DNA from: Branchiostoma floridae | Taxonomy: Eukaryota; Chordata; Leptocardii; Amphioxiformes; Branchiostomatidae | DNA length: 64,000 nucleotides | Reading direction: 5' to 3' | NCBI RefSeq assembly: GCF_000003815.2 | Contig: NC_049986.1 | Coordinates: 9,322,167 to 9,386,166, forward strand | The notes under the pieces: model-generated | Told to the model about the DNA's origin: nothing | Seen by the model: only the letters and a program-made list of their open reading frames with translations | Databases searched by the model: none | Translations under genes and position numbers: made by a program | In this document: piece by piece, positions 25,497 to 37,860 of the stretch | Position numbering within the stretch: the first letter of the stretch is position 1 | Layout: every line of letters begins with the position of its first letter

Positions 25497-25612
25497 AATG
25501 TTTGCCAAGGAGAGAGAACGAGTAGAAAACAGGAGGGAATTCCTGAAGATGAGACGCCAAGCACAAATAGAAAAGGAGCTCAACGGATACTTAGAGTGGA
25601 TCTGCAAAGCCG
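25497..25612 (+). CDS. CaV2 exon: end of IS6 and alpha-interaction domain
   Basis: Encodes [20 protein letters not shown] and then [18 protein letters not shown], the AID that binds the cytoplasmic beta subunit (QIE, GY and WI kept). Acceptor TTTCTTTCACAG, donor GTACTT; 116 nt, phase 2 to 1. Two odd residues: Met where I recall Glu in SGEFAKER, and AQIEK in place of QQIER, the Gbeta-gamma-binding QxxER motif of vertebrate CaV2. Confidence 0.95.
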
Positions 25613-26960
25613 GTACTTGACCCTTTCTATTGCTTTGATCTATATCTATCTTGTATTCTTCTTTATGATAAGGCAATTGATTTCTATTTGCATATAATTT
25701 GTGTCACGCTCTACCATTGGTTGTATTATGCATATTAGATGTTACCTTGGGTCGTTTACCTCAATACTTGCTGTTCAGTGTTCTTGTATCGATTATTGCA
25801 TGATCGAGATGACCTCATTCATTATGAAGCTGTTGCAGATTGTTGCACATGTGATGTCACACAGAGTAGGGTAATGAATAAGCCAAAAATGCTTGATGTT
25901 CATCATGCAGTCTCTGAAATTTTTTAATATGCTAAGTTTTTACTGTTAAGTTATTCCTTTATACTTTATATAAGTGTTATTTCATTTCAAATCCCTGGAA
26001 GAAAGTTCTTTCTATTATTGTTCAATAAAATAGATCATACTCAATTCATGCAAATTTCCTTGACTCAATTGCTAAATGTTTATCTTTCATTTGTTTATTC
26101 AAAACAAATTACTTTAGCCTGTTGTGTATCTTTCATTGAGAAAATATCGATCCACTAACAATGCTTTTTTATTGTACATAATTTGGGAAAATAGATTTTT
26201 CTTTCTTTTCTCATTTCTGCAACTGAAAATGTGCATCTTTATATGTCGTGCTGTATTTGTGTCTGTCTTATATCTTATTCATATTGGAACTTTCATTAAG
26301 CAATATTCTTGTACTTTCAATGAGCATGTGGCCATTCTAATCCTGTTGTTGCACATTGGATTTCAATCATTGAAAGAAATTCTGAGGGACATTATGTTCT
26401 GAGGAACTGTTTTATGATGTTGTTTGTCATTCTTAAGTCCCTTGCTTTCTGTTTTTTTTGGCTGAAGACTATACACGATCTGAAATTTGCAGAAATCTAT
26501 ACATTATGGCATGCTGATAATAGATTACTCAATTTCACTGAATTCAAAATTTAATTCCTTTTTGTAAGTGTAAAGATGATTGCATTGAAAGGAAAATCTG
26601 AAGTAAATTGTTCAGATTGCAGTTGACCAAAAGAAAGTCAATCAGATCAGCTCATAGTCTGCTGACACTTTCTTCTGAGAAGACATGTTTTGCTTCAACC
26701 ATGAAAATGTATGGGATGAGATGGAAAGTACAATTCCTTTTTCTACAGTTTTTGTAAAGATTTATCACTTATTGACAAGAAATCTATTACGGTATTGTAT
26801 AGAGAGGCTTCATAATCTTGGACCTAATAAAACCTGATTGATTTGAAGCCATCGAAAACCATGGAATGCTCATGACAAACTCATGATTGAAATGAAATGG
26901 TCTCATGCTGTGGGTTGGTGCTGGGTTCTCAAAGTGTCTGTGTGTCTTCTTTCTCTGCAG
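25613..26960. other. Intron, no recognised feature
   Basis: AT-rich sequence with no exon, TIR or tandem repeat that I could identify. Confidence 0.5.
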
Positions 26961-26993
26961 AGGAGGTGATTCTTGCTGAAGCTGCCCAGCGTG
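26961..26993 (+). CDS. CaV2 exon: I-II linker, EEVILAE variant a
   Basis: Acceptor TTCTCTGCAG, then EEVILAEAAQR with a split first and last codon; donor GTTAGT. 33 nt, phase 1 to 1. It follows the AID directly, where vertebrate CaV2 also has EEVILAE. A second exon at 30534 starts with the same seven residues, so the two are probably duplicates used alternatively. Both included would also stay in frame. Confidence 0.75.
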
Positions 26994-29900
26994 GTTAGTC
27001 TGTCCTTTCTGTCTTTCCATTCTTGTGCACTGAAACTTTCCTTTACTATGATAACATTCTACTTGTCTGGAAACAACCATTCTCTCATGCAAGGCCTGCT
27101 GATATTTCTCAATCAATGACCATGGTGTACCAGACTGTAATTTGTCCTTCTTGCTGCATTAATTTCTCCTATTGTTGAAAAAAACCTACCAGCCAATCAG
27201 ATTGCTTCTTACAATCAAGAGGCAACATGATTGGCTGGTAGCTTTCCTTCCAGCATCAGGAGGGGGAATATCTGATTGGCTAACAGCTGACTAGTGCTAG
27301 CATCACAATAATATTACATTCAGGTACCACAGGGCCATTGCTTGAGAGATATATACACAGACAATGAAGCTTGCATGACAAGATGAGAACATTATAACAT
27401 TCGGGCATAAATCTTCAAATCAGAACCATACTTGGAGTTATGGTAAACCGTGCCTTACTATCAGGCCAATCCTAATTTCCAAATCAGTACATTAACCTTG
27501 TTTGTAAGTATATTCATCCCTAGGCAGGTTGTACAGAGATAGAAGGTCAGATTCAGACGCCATCTGCCATAGGCATGAATGTATACTAAGAACGATAAGC
27601 CTACCCAAGGACCTTTTGGCTTCTTTATTTCCTCAGGGATTTTATGGTAATTGGTGGTCCTTGATACAGCGGGTTTATGTCAGGTCATATTCTAATCTTA
27701 CCCCATAAATGTCAGTATCTGATCGTAGAGGAGTTCTCTAAAGGTTTTATCTGATATGTACATGCTTGGGTAATGCTTCGAACCTGGGATATTTAAGAGC
27801 AGTATAACACAGTCCTTCAAGTTGCTATCTGAAGTTTTCTTTTGAAAGTTTATCAAGAAATATGTAGAAATTTTTCTCAAGTGTGTACAAAAAAAAATCC
27901 TGCTGTAACAGATGTTTATGTTGTTGAAAGAGGTTTAGCTGAAAGTCCTGAAATGTATTATCATCTATTTCTGGGAAGGAAAAGTAAACCCTGGCTTGAA
28001 GCCCTGCAAACCTTACACAAAGCTAGGTGTAGAATGAAAAACGTCTGTCTGTCTAAGAGTGTCAGTCCTACGTGACCAGAATACGGCTGCCTGTTTCTGA
28101 AGCCTCCTGGCATAATTGCCGTGCTTCCTGTAATGTTAATGCACGGACACCATGCAGGGCTATCATCCGCCAACAGATGGGGAGCAGAAAAAAACTTGTG
28201 AAGTGATTCAAAGAAGACTAAAATCCGCTGACACTGATACGATATCAGGGGTGTTTATCATGAGTAGACAGAAAAATTGGCTTTATATATATACATGTAT
28301 ATAAAACAATTGCATGGCACAAAGGGTAAAGTCAAAACGGATCCAAACGACAGAAAAAGGCATTTTATAAAGAAGGAAATCATGTAGTCACCGTGCACCT
28401 TTCTCTTTGCAATCTGGTCCTTGCTCTTTGATAATGTGATTCAAAAAACGTATATCTATGAAAGTCTGGTAGGCAGGTATACATAAACAATGTGGGCACC
28501 ATACAGTATGTACATTCCCTACGACAAATGTACCATTTTATGGCAAAATGATAATCAAAGAAAAAAGTAAAAAAAAAAGTCTATTCTGTAAAGTTTACTT
28601 CCAAGTTTTATTTCCAGAAAATTCTGCTAGTAGAAGATTTTGAGAGTATGAAGCAATCCCTTGTCATTATGAATTCAAATATATATTTTCTAGTATTGCA
28701 ACTTCACCTGGGCAGAAGACATGCTGTCATTTCATTGTATCAAGGCCACTACTGTAACAGCAATCCAACTGTTTTTCATGAAGTATCATATTCACGATGA
28801 TTTGATGCAACGGTACAAAAGTTGGCACAGATAGATGTAATGTCATTTAGATGGGGCCGTAAAAGGTCATTTTAATACGGTTACCACAATCCTCCCTGTG
28901 AAATTGCTTGAACCTTGCCGAGGTGAGGGAAGTTATTCTAAGGGACAATGATGGCCCCTGGGTCACTGTCGTAACTGTTGCATCCTAATGTATGGATAGG
29001 ATGCGCCCTCTATTCTGATCAAGCACATGTGATTGTTTGGGGCCTAACCGACCAAGTTGAACTATCTGACACAATTCTGTTAGGAGATGGGTTGCAGTCA
29101 AAATTGGAGGAAGGGATCTAAACACGTTGAATCATATGTTGGAGGAGGCAAAAACAAGTCCAGAAATCCTTAAAATATGGCATCATCAGAATGATAGATG
29201 TTTTTATGAAAATATGGACTTGTCTTGACAAAGCAATATTGCTTTTGCTAGGACTAGGTAACACTCAAATTGGGCACATCTGAAGATTAAGAACCTACAT
29301 GTGTAGGGGGCTACATGAAGCCTAACCATAAAATAGACTGGGGTGTCAGAACCTACATGTTTGGGATGTTAAAACATAGGGCTGCCCCAAAATCAAGTTA
29401 CTGTAGCAACATTATCAGAAAGTCTAGTTTCAGGGAACATAGATCTGAAATGTTTGCATTTATCTTTCCTTCAAATACATGTATGATATCAGATGTGGTC
29501 AAGGGTACAAATGTAGGTGTAGAATGATGACAATGTCCAATTTTTCTAATGATTGGAGATGTTGAATATTTCTGCCAAAAAACTTGCAGAATCTGTAAAA
29601 CTCTAATCTAATAACGTGTGATTTACAGAATCATAGGACCTCAGCAAGCAACTATCCTTATGGCACTGAATCACGGTGCAGCCGTGAAAGACTTGTCATG
29701 CATACATATGTGTGCGCAAAATGCAATAAAGTCGTAAACACTACATTTTTGTTTCACGGAAAATAACACATGTTGTGAGTATACCCGAGTGCGCCTTCTA
29801 TGTATGCCTGATAAGTGACATTTATGACCTAAAAGCGGTATAATTTGAGATAAAGGGATGATGCATAAATGTTTTATGGCAAACAAAGTCTATTTTATGA

Positions 29901-30533
29901 GGCTTTTATGGTGGCTAATCGAAAACACAGTGGCTCTAAAGTGAAAATCACCCATTCGGATCGGTGACCCGTCATGGTGAAAAATGCTCACATCGTTTAA
30001 CCCTGGCAAGGCGGTAACTTTATACAGGGCAATGACATTTAATATGTACATGCACAATGCAGATGGGACATAGTTAACCTTGACATTGAAAGGGTTCATT
30101 GCCAAGCTGTTGCCAGGCACTGAAAACTGATTGATCAAACTGATCGATCAATTTGCTCCGACCCTGGAATCTATTGTATTCTAGCTCCCGTTTGCTCCAA
30201 CAACTGCTTTGATGCAGATTATCATGTGGTGTTAAATCCCCTGTCCCAAATTAAATGTTTGAGCCTTGTGTTGACCCTGCATTACCAAACACTTCTTAGA
30301 AGCAGGGCAATATTGACCAAACTTCAGAATGCTGAGAGTCAATCAGAACTCTTGCCCACTTTTTAGAGGAATTTTGAAATGTCAATCATTGCTCTATGTA
30401 TGTATTAGGTGCTCCGAAAGAGAAGTGATCTTGAAAAGTGAAGCCAGAATAGGATGTATGTTAGGCTAGTACTGTTGTGACAAGAGGAGTTTTCTCACCT
30501 ACAAATTATTGATATGTTATTTTCATGTTTCAG
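26994..30533. other. Intron content between the two EEVILAE exons
   Basis: Holds an inverted repeat with CCAAT-like boxes (27188-27245) and otherwise plain AT-rich sequence. No further exon seen. Confidence 0.5.
27188..27245. repeat. Inverted repeat CTACCAGCCAATCAGATTG
   Basis: CTACCAGCCAATCA at the left faces TGATTGGCTGGTAG at the right, with a loop of about 28 bases. A third ATTGGCT lies at about 27275. Small element or hairpin; nothing ties it to transcription. Confidence 0.6.
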
Positions 30534-30581
30534 AGGAGGTAATATTAGCAGAAGACAAAGAAGCTGAGCAAAAGAGGAAAG
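30534..30581 (+). CDS. CaV2 exon: I-II linker, EEVILAE variant b
   Basis: Acceptor TTTCATGTTTCAG, then EEVILAEDKEAEQKRK; donor GTATGA. 48 nt, phase 1 to 1. The first seven residues equal those of the exon at 26961 but use mostly different third bases (GTA ATA TTA GCA versus GTG ATT CTT GCT), so the duplication is old and the protein sequence has been kept. The tail is longer and charged, closer to the vertebrate EEVILAEDE form. Confidence 0.9.
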
Positions 30582-31161
30582 GTATGACATCATCAAATTT
30601 TCTATTACATATCATTTTGTTCACTGAAATATACTTTAGTCTAATCCTACATATACATAGTAGAAATAACTGATCTAACAACAAAGGCCATGGAAGGAGA
30701 GTAAGAGAGAGGGATTGAAGTAGTGAATAAACTTGAAAAATTAAGTTTTTATCAAGTTAGGAGTGAAATGAATACGAGCGATCGCTGTTGTTGTTATGTT
30801 CGGGTTATTCGATGGCTGGTGCCTACTAGGACGTTGATCAAAAATTGATATTTGAATTAGCAGATCAAATTACTGGTTTATATGTAAATCAATCTTTTGC
30901 CAAAAACCTGCTTTTTGCCTACCACTGCGTCACTGTGACATCATCGCGATCACTCGTGTAAGAAATGCATGTATGTTGAAATTATGGATCTATATAAAAT
31001 AGATTGGCAATTGCTTTTGGGAGGAAATGGGGAGATCAAATGGCAAGAAAATGATATGATCTCGAAATAAGTGAAATTTTCTATTCATTGTTAAATGCAT
31101 TTATAATGTTTACTACATTACTTTCTAATATCCTCTCTGTTGACCTGCTTGTCTTCAACAG

Positions 31162-31212
31162 CCAAACAACGCAAGCTTGGAAAAGGGAAAGGAGCTTCCC
31201 AAGAAGGAGATG
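31162..31212 (+). CDS. CaV2 exon: I-II linker, basic segment
   Basis: Encodes AKQRKLGKGKGASQEGD between a TTCAACAG acceptor and a GTAATA donor; 51 nt, phase 1 to 1. Lysine-rich and without a known domain. Being symmetric, it could be skipped without frameshift. Confidence 0.8.
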
Positions 31213-32566
31213 GTAATATACAATTTATTCATGTCAGAATCTTAATACCTAATGAATAATGATATAAACATGCACAATGATGCATACATGTAAGTCACAT
31301 TCCACAAAACATCAGATCTGGACATTTTACACAGTATACAGCTGCATAATTTTCTCAATCAGGGATACTGAATCAGGTTACCTTCAATTCATTTTCACTG
31401 GGACATCATCAGTTTAAAGAGAAGTAAAGTGATTCATAATGTTTTACGATTGCGATAGTAACAGTTTTGCTATAGAGATACAATGGAATTGCATATTTTG
31501 CATTACAATGTCATAATTCTATATTTAAGACCACAATATATGAATCCACTGTGCAATTCCAAATCTTTTGCATTTTGATCCTAGGTATTAGAACAAACCA
31601 CACCAGGCTTTACTTTGAGCAAAATTCACCTTGACAGCAAGATCAGTGTATTTTACTGGTAGTATTAATTCCAACTGTGCTGTCTGAAACATTTAAATTC
31701 AAACTGTTATCACATCTAAAAGTGATTAGTGTCTCCTTCCATTCATTTCTAGGGGTGTTCTTTAGTCATGTGTTGTGTCAGTTGTAAACTTGCATCATTC
31801 AAAACTTTTGTACAACTGTAAATTCATCAATTTTTTATTATTATTACATAATAGTACTTAATTTCTCCAAAAGAACTGTGAAAAGAGGTTTTCATAGTGT
31901 TTTAAGTTCTTGGTCAAAACATGATTTTGCAGTACAGTAGTGATACATTTTAAACACACGCCTGTGGTGTCCACTGCAAATTTTTCAAGACTTACGGTAT
32001 CTATAGGAACACCTTCCAGACAGTCAGACTGATTTGCATAGTGATTTGTATCAATTTTGGTACCTTATTTAGTTATGAAACCTGTTGATGAAATTGTAGC
32101 ATAACTGTGTAGACTGTCTTGGAACTGTTTCTGCCAATGCTACCATGAACCAATACCTGTATCTGTTCAGATAAACATGTATGACATCCCAATCATAAAT
32201 CTATTTCAGCATCTTCAACACAAAACTTTGGCCGTGGGAGAAAGTAGCAAAACAGTCTTATCTTGTATGCATAAAGTAGACAGAATTGTGCTTCTGGGGA
32301 TACAGCCAACATCATGATATAAATCCAAGTATACTGCAGAGTTTCATTGGGAATTTGATAAGCATTGAAGATGGATTTACCACTATCTCTTACTTTGATC
32401 CGTTAGCCTATGACAATGACTACAGGATTGTTTGAAGTAGAGAATGATTTATTTTATACCTATCTGACAAAATCCTTTCTATAAAGCAGTCTTGCAATCA
32501 TAAAGTCCTTTTTGTGTGCAAATTTGGTGCAATCTGGCAACCACAAAGCTCTGTTTCAGAGAAATA

Positions 32567-32605
32567 TTAAAGGGGCATTCCACTCCAGAAGCGGGTATCA
32601 TAATT
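32567..32605. repeat. Terminus-like repeat, inverted partner at 37425-37465
   Basis: ATTAAAGGGGCATTCCACTC followed by AGAAGCGGGTAT matches the reverse complement of 37425-37465 (ATTAAAGGGGGATTCCACTC, TGAAACGGGTAT). May be two separate truncated insertions of one family. Confidence 0.55.
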
Positions 32606-33009
32606 CATCAGAGAATAAATTGTTATGCTTGAATCAAGTTTGTTTTGTCAAATTTACCATGAGTTGAAGCCTGAACGCAGGGCGTGCATTATAGCGATCG
32701 ACTTCTTGAATTCCCCGCTAGTCCCTTACCAACAATCCCAGAATTCAATGCGCATGGTGAGTTACGGACGGGCTGGATCGACAAAGCCGCCAAGGACTCT
32801 TCCAGTTGAAAAGGTTGGTACTGGCATAAATTTCGATGTTAGATGCTCAGAATTGCTTTTAGGGCTAGACTAAATATGTGTGCACAACCTCTATCAGAAC
32901 TGGTAGGCAAACGCGTTCCAATCATTATTTGCGGGCCATTCTGTAGCGATCTGCCAATATGTAGATAGTCATTTTTAGATAGCAGAATGGTCCGTAAAAA
33001 GTTGCCAAA

Positions 33010-33975
33010 TTTCTGTATTCCGAGGTTCGCTGAGCATCAGACTTTTTGTGTACCTTCCTAAACGTCCGATAGTAATTTTACCGTTTTCGGTTTGCTCTCA
33101 CTCACTCAGCGTACCGAGATATTGGGCCCGAAACTGACCATGAAAGTAGCGTGTTTACTGTTAGCGGCGTCATTTTTAGCCTCCACCAGGCCTTGCTACG
33201 GGGGTGCGTGGATCGTACAATTCGGGAAAAAATCGGGAATTGGCCAAGGGAATCAATCCACGATTAGATTCACATTTCCCCTCCACGGCCGACCAACCTC
33301 TCTGGTAGCAAACCCTTGCCTTTGGCAAATTATTCTCCTTATGAAACCAGCGTAGTCAGTCTGGTATTGAGGCTATCCATTTTTTGTTTTGACATACGTC
33401 ACATGCACGTGTATGGCGACAAGCGACTACTTTCAGCTCTCACTACAGTGCTAAAATCTCTGCATCCCGGAAAGCTAAGGTTTTCAAACGTTTTGTGTAC
33501 ATTCCTTAACTGTTTGATAGTAACTCGACTGCTTTCGTTAAATTTGTAGTTATACCGTTTACGAGAAATTGGGCCTGAAATTGACCTTGCATTCAGAGTG
33601 TTTTCGGCTAGCGACGCCATTTTTTGTTGACATGTGATGACCTAGTTTACTACAGTGATAATATCTCTGCATCCTGAAAAGCTAAGGTCTTCAAACTTTT
33701 TATGTGCATTCCTAAATGTTTGATAGTGACTTGACTACTTTTGTTAAGCTCGTAGTTATACCGTTTACGAGAAATCGGGCCCCAAAATCGGCCTTGCATT
33801 CAGAAGTGTTCCCGGCCACGCCATTTTTGTTGACATACGATTACCAAACTTTTACATTGTATTCAAGTGCTAACATCTCTGTATTCCCCAAAACTACGGT
33901 CTTCAAACTTTTTGTGTACATTCCAAAATGTCTGGTAGTCACTCGACTGCCTGTAGTTGTACAATTTACAAGAAA
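33010..33975. repeat. Diverged tandem array, unit about 190-210 bp
   Basis: Recurring blocks: CTCTGCATCC, AAACTTTTTGTGTACATTCC, TGATAGTAACTCGACTGC, TACCGTTTACGAGAAAT, GGGCC-GAAA-TGACC and GCGACGCCATTTTT-GTTGACA. Four or so copies, the first the most diverged. Confidence 0.75.
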
Positions 33976-34129
33976 TTGTTCCCAAGGTTGGCTAAGATAG
34001 CAGACACCACCGGAAGTGCAGGATTTGCAGAATTCCATAGCATGCAATAATGTCATAGAGTTCCATGTCTTTAAAATTATGCATGAACTGGTGCATAACT
34101 GCCACTTCTGTTTTTGTTTGATAGAAAAG

Positions 34130-34165
34130 AGAAGGACGTGGTCGAGGAAAAGCCCAAGTCAAAAG
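34130..34165 (+). CDS. CaV2 exon: I-II linker, short acidic/basic segment
   Basis: Encodes EKDVVEEKPKSK; donor GTAATT. Two acceptors are possible: TAG at 34122-34124 and AG at 34128-34129. Only the second keeps the frame with the previous and next exons (36 nt, phase 1 to 1), although it is less pyrimidine-rich. If the first is used the frame breaks. Confidence 0.6.
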
Positions 34166-34975
34166 GTAATTAATTTTTAATTTCATTACTAGTAGAAAAG
34201 TGTCCTCATGTGCCTACTTACATGTATGTATATTTATTTCTTAAAATGACAACACTGGATTTGTCAAGGGACATGATATGTTTGGTAAGATTACTTGTTC
34301 TGGTAAAAAAGATTGACAGAAGTATATGATTTGGGCTAATGGACTAGGCACTGGTATACCTTAAAGTCAAACCAAAATATTTATTGCACTAACAGATTTT
34401 GTAGTGCATGCCAAATTTAATCATTATCATGACAAGCTTATAATTGCTTCTTTCCTGGGAGTGACTCTGAAATTAATATAAGAAATGTTCTCTGTTTTGG
34501 CATGTAAAAGAATATGTGGCTACTATACTGTATAGTAGCTAGTGTAAATCTATATTTAAAACCTTTCAAATATCCGATTTAAGAATTATAGTCAGTACAG
34601 TAATATATATTGGGTGCAGAAATGTGCTAAGTACTGTTATAAGTGATATATTCTTTTGTAGGCAGCCCAGAAGCCATTCTTGCTTGCTTGCATGCTTGAT
34701 GGATGTTATATTCAGAAAAGCCATCTTGGAGTTGGGTGATGTTGTAATACTAAGATCATTCTAATAGTTCATGTATGGTCGATTTCAGCAAAAGGTTGAC
34801 ATGGAAGAGTCAGTTTTTGCATGGAAAGGGAGATGGAGTTTGTAAATTTCAGCCTGTCTTGTTATTCATGATTGTCATTTTTAACATAGATGCAAATGTG
34901 GCCTAGTATTATTTTGTCATCAATGAATATCTTAATCACAAGAACATTGTTGACTTCAGAATATATTCTTTGCAG

Positions 34976-35074
34976 TTGACCTAAGGCAGCGGTTGGACTA
35001 CAGTAAGAGGCTAGGAGACTATGTGGTCAAAAACATCTATGAGAAGAAACAGGACTACACTTTCAAAAAGAAAG
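34976..35074 (+). CDS. CaV2 exon: I-II linker, VDLRQRLDYSKR segment
   Basis: Acceptor TTCTTTGCAG, donor GTGTTG; 99 nt, phase 1 to 1. Encodes VDLRQRLDYSKRLGDYVVKN and a basic end FKKK. I know no counterpart in vertebrate CaV2, and identity as an exon rests on splice sites and frame. Confidence 0.75.
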
Positions 35075-37424
35075 GTGTTGAAGGCTGTCATACACAGGCG
35101 TCGGGAGTTTTGTGGTGGCTAGGTGCTCCAAAAGCCTGACTTTCCAGGCCAGACAATAAAACTGCAATTGCACAGTACCGTTCAAGGTTTACAGGCTAGT
35201 AAACGAGTCTCGTTTGGAACTCTACTGTTTTCATGGTCATGTTTTCTCATTTTTGTTATGTTTTTTTTAGCATACATGCTTTATATGACAAAACTACATG
35301 TAGTTTCTGTTTTGAACGTTTCAAAACTGCTGCTCCTATTTCTCTTAGACACAAGAAATGTGAAAATATAAATATTAATTCATGAACATGCAACTTGAAC
35401 ATGTTGGCAGTAGCCCATATACTTCAGGTTAAATCCAGGTAGATCCTGATATACTGATTTTATATGACAGGCTATATTATTATGTTAATAAGGACAAGTT
35501 CCCATTGTATATCCAGTGGATCATTTTATTCATAAATATCCTGCCTACATATGTCAGAAACAAATGCTGTTTTACAACAATATATGTGTGTCCACCAAAG
35601 TTTTCCCTGCCTATTTTTGAAAATTACACAGAAATGTAATTGTATATTGATATAATATACATGTCTTTCTTGCTGTATATCTAGTTCAAAGGAATATGAA
35701 AATAAGGATACTTAATATGTTCAAGGTTTCTATTTGGCCTGTTGTATAAACCATGAATAGGTAGATAAATTTATACAGGTGAGGTAGATAGATGTCCGCA
35801 TTTGGTTGAATGCACCTGTTATAGTGCAAATAATGTGGAAACTGTGTAACACTGTTATCAAGATTGTTTTATTTTAGCAGTAAAGCCTCACCCTAATTCT
35901 AATTCTAACCCCAAGCTTAACAAGAATGGATAACCCTAACAGTAAAAAGTTAGTAGAATACAGATTTATAGATCACTCTCTGGTTTAACGTCAGATCAAT
36001 TTAGCAATTGAACATGTGGTGGCGAAATATCTTAACATGAAAATGTCCTATGTAATTAGTCTCATCTTTAGAGGGATAAGTCTGTCTTATTTTGGTGACT
36101 GCACAGGCTGGAACCACGCGCCACACTGATCTCCCAAGATGATTCTTGTGGACCCAGCACGAAAACTGTCTGTACGCTGACAGTTGTAAGATTCTGGGAG
36201 AAACAAAAATGCATGTAAATTGTAATGTTATATTTTTTTTGTATTAAAAGATTGCAACAAGTACACTGCTTGCCATTTTGTTTCAATCTGGTTATTTTCA
36301 GATCTTGGTATTGCCCTAACAGCCCCCCCTCCAAACATTTCCAACTTTTCACACTAAATTGGTGGCACAAGTTATCACAAAACTGTCCATTTCTTCACAC
36401 AAAAAGTACCGGAAACGAGGTTTAAAAACTTTTAGGTGCACAACATATCAGGTAATATACTGTAGTGAAAAAAGGTTCCTGAAAAATTTTAGTATGATTC
36501 ATACTTACTAAGTTCAGAATGGTGCAGGTAAAATTTGTCTGGTGCAGGTAATTTCCAATGTTACCTGCACCAGTGCAGGTATACAAAAAAACAGTATTTC
36601 GAGTCCTGCTAATAGATTTATATACAGGTCACAAATTCGACCACATGCGGCTATGTTTCCGTAAGCTCACCATCGTGCGACCCCACACACAGATCGTGCA
36701 AAATAAATGGAACAGAAACACAAAATCTACATTTACCTATTTCTCAATGGCTCCCTGACATCTTCCAGTCCAAGTCATTTTGTCACTGTAGATAATATAA
36801 GTGCAGTTTTCAGTGCAGACCTCATGAGACGGGATGGAATTCCTCGTGTAGCTTGACGCATTTCAGCTGGCTACGGCCGCTCCCGACGCCCATACCGCTG
36901 CGATCGGGTTTGCTGTGATCCACGGGATCTGTCAGCTCACGAAGGTCGTGGCAACACATACACTCACACACTGTAGGCTGCAGTTGTAGTCATCGCATCT
37001 GCACCATATGCTTCTTGGCGCTAGCATGCATGCAACCCTCCGTCTCGTAATCCCGGCCGTCTCATGCCGCCTCTGGTTGCGTGGCGGTCTCAGCAAAGGC
37101 TTCTGCAGGCTGATTGTTCTCATCGCTACTCTCCGACTCTCCAGAATCACGTTCAGGCTCATATGCGTATGGCATAATGTAGTCTGGGTCGAACTAGTCT
37201 GAGCCACGGCCGCCTGAGTCCGCCATGACACTTTGTCGTCTGCTTCGTGTTTTGATCTGTGCGGATGCCCATATTTGGAAAACCCGTGACGTCAGGTCAA
37301 AGCCGAGAATTGGAAGCGGTCCCGTATGGGGGTTCATAGGTTTAGAACAGTGTTTGGTCTAAAAGTCAGTCGTGGTGATTTAGTCAAAAGTCGGGTGCAT
37401 TTGTATTCCGAAGAGTGTAATATA

Positions 37425-37466
37425 TATGGGAAAAATACCCGTTTCATGAGTGGAATCCCCCTTTAA
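37425..37466. repeat. Terminus-like repeat, inverted partner at 32567-32605
   Basis: ATACCCGTTTCATGAGTGGA followed by ATCCCCCTTTAATATT, the reverse complement of the motif at 32567. Confidence 0.55.
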
Positions 37467-37740
37467 TATTGGAGATAGGGGTTTGGCATAAAGCCAGTAC
37501 ATACATGTATGTATTCAGCTTACATTATCTATCATTTTGTCTGGTGGAAACTCCTGCACAAGACAAAACTTTGTCAAATCAGCAGTATTTGTTTGTTTAT
37601 TTGAACCATTAGTTATTCTTGAAAGCTCAATTCGGCCTGAAGGCCGCTTTTCATTGAGGTCATGAGGGAAGAGGCTAGGGTCAGACAACTATCATATTTT
37701 CACTCAGGAAACATTTTTGCAAAATTTTTTATTTTTATTG

Positions 37741-37860
37741 AGACCAACTAGAGTGTTCATCTTGCATTTGGTGGGTCTTGGTTTCAAACCATGCGCCGGG
37801 ATATACGAAGACTCGACAATTCGCTGCATTTTCTGCTATCAACTCAGCACTTTTTAAAAA
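37741..37860 (+). repeat. tRNA-derived SINE fragment
   Basis: CAACTAGAGTGTTCATCTTG resembles the D-arm to anticodon part of a tRNA and GGTTTCAAACCATG a B box. No acceptor-stem pairing, so not a working tRNA. Confidence 0.45.

Larger units (their letters stand above)
31213..34129. other. Intron content, 2.9 kb
   Basis: Holds a possible transposon end at 32567 and a diverged tandem array at 33010-33975. No extra exon recognised. Confidence 0.5.

Noticed and set aside
33092-33355. 87-codon frame with a signal-peptide-like start (MKVACLLLAASFLASTRP)
   Set aside because: It lies in a diverged tandem array whose other copies do not keep the frame.
36932-37231. CpG-rich patch with frames on both strands, possible gene or promoter
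   Set aside because: No domain or exon pattern; lies between repeat pieces, so likely old element sequence.
37741-37800. Functional tRNA-Ala gene
   Set aside because: Acceptor and T stems do not pair and the D arm is incomplete; a SINE remnant fits better.
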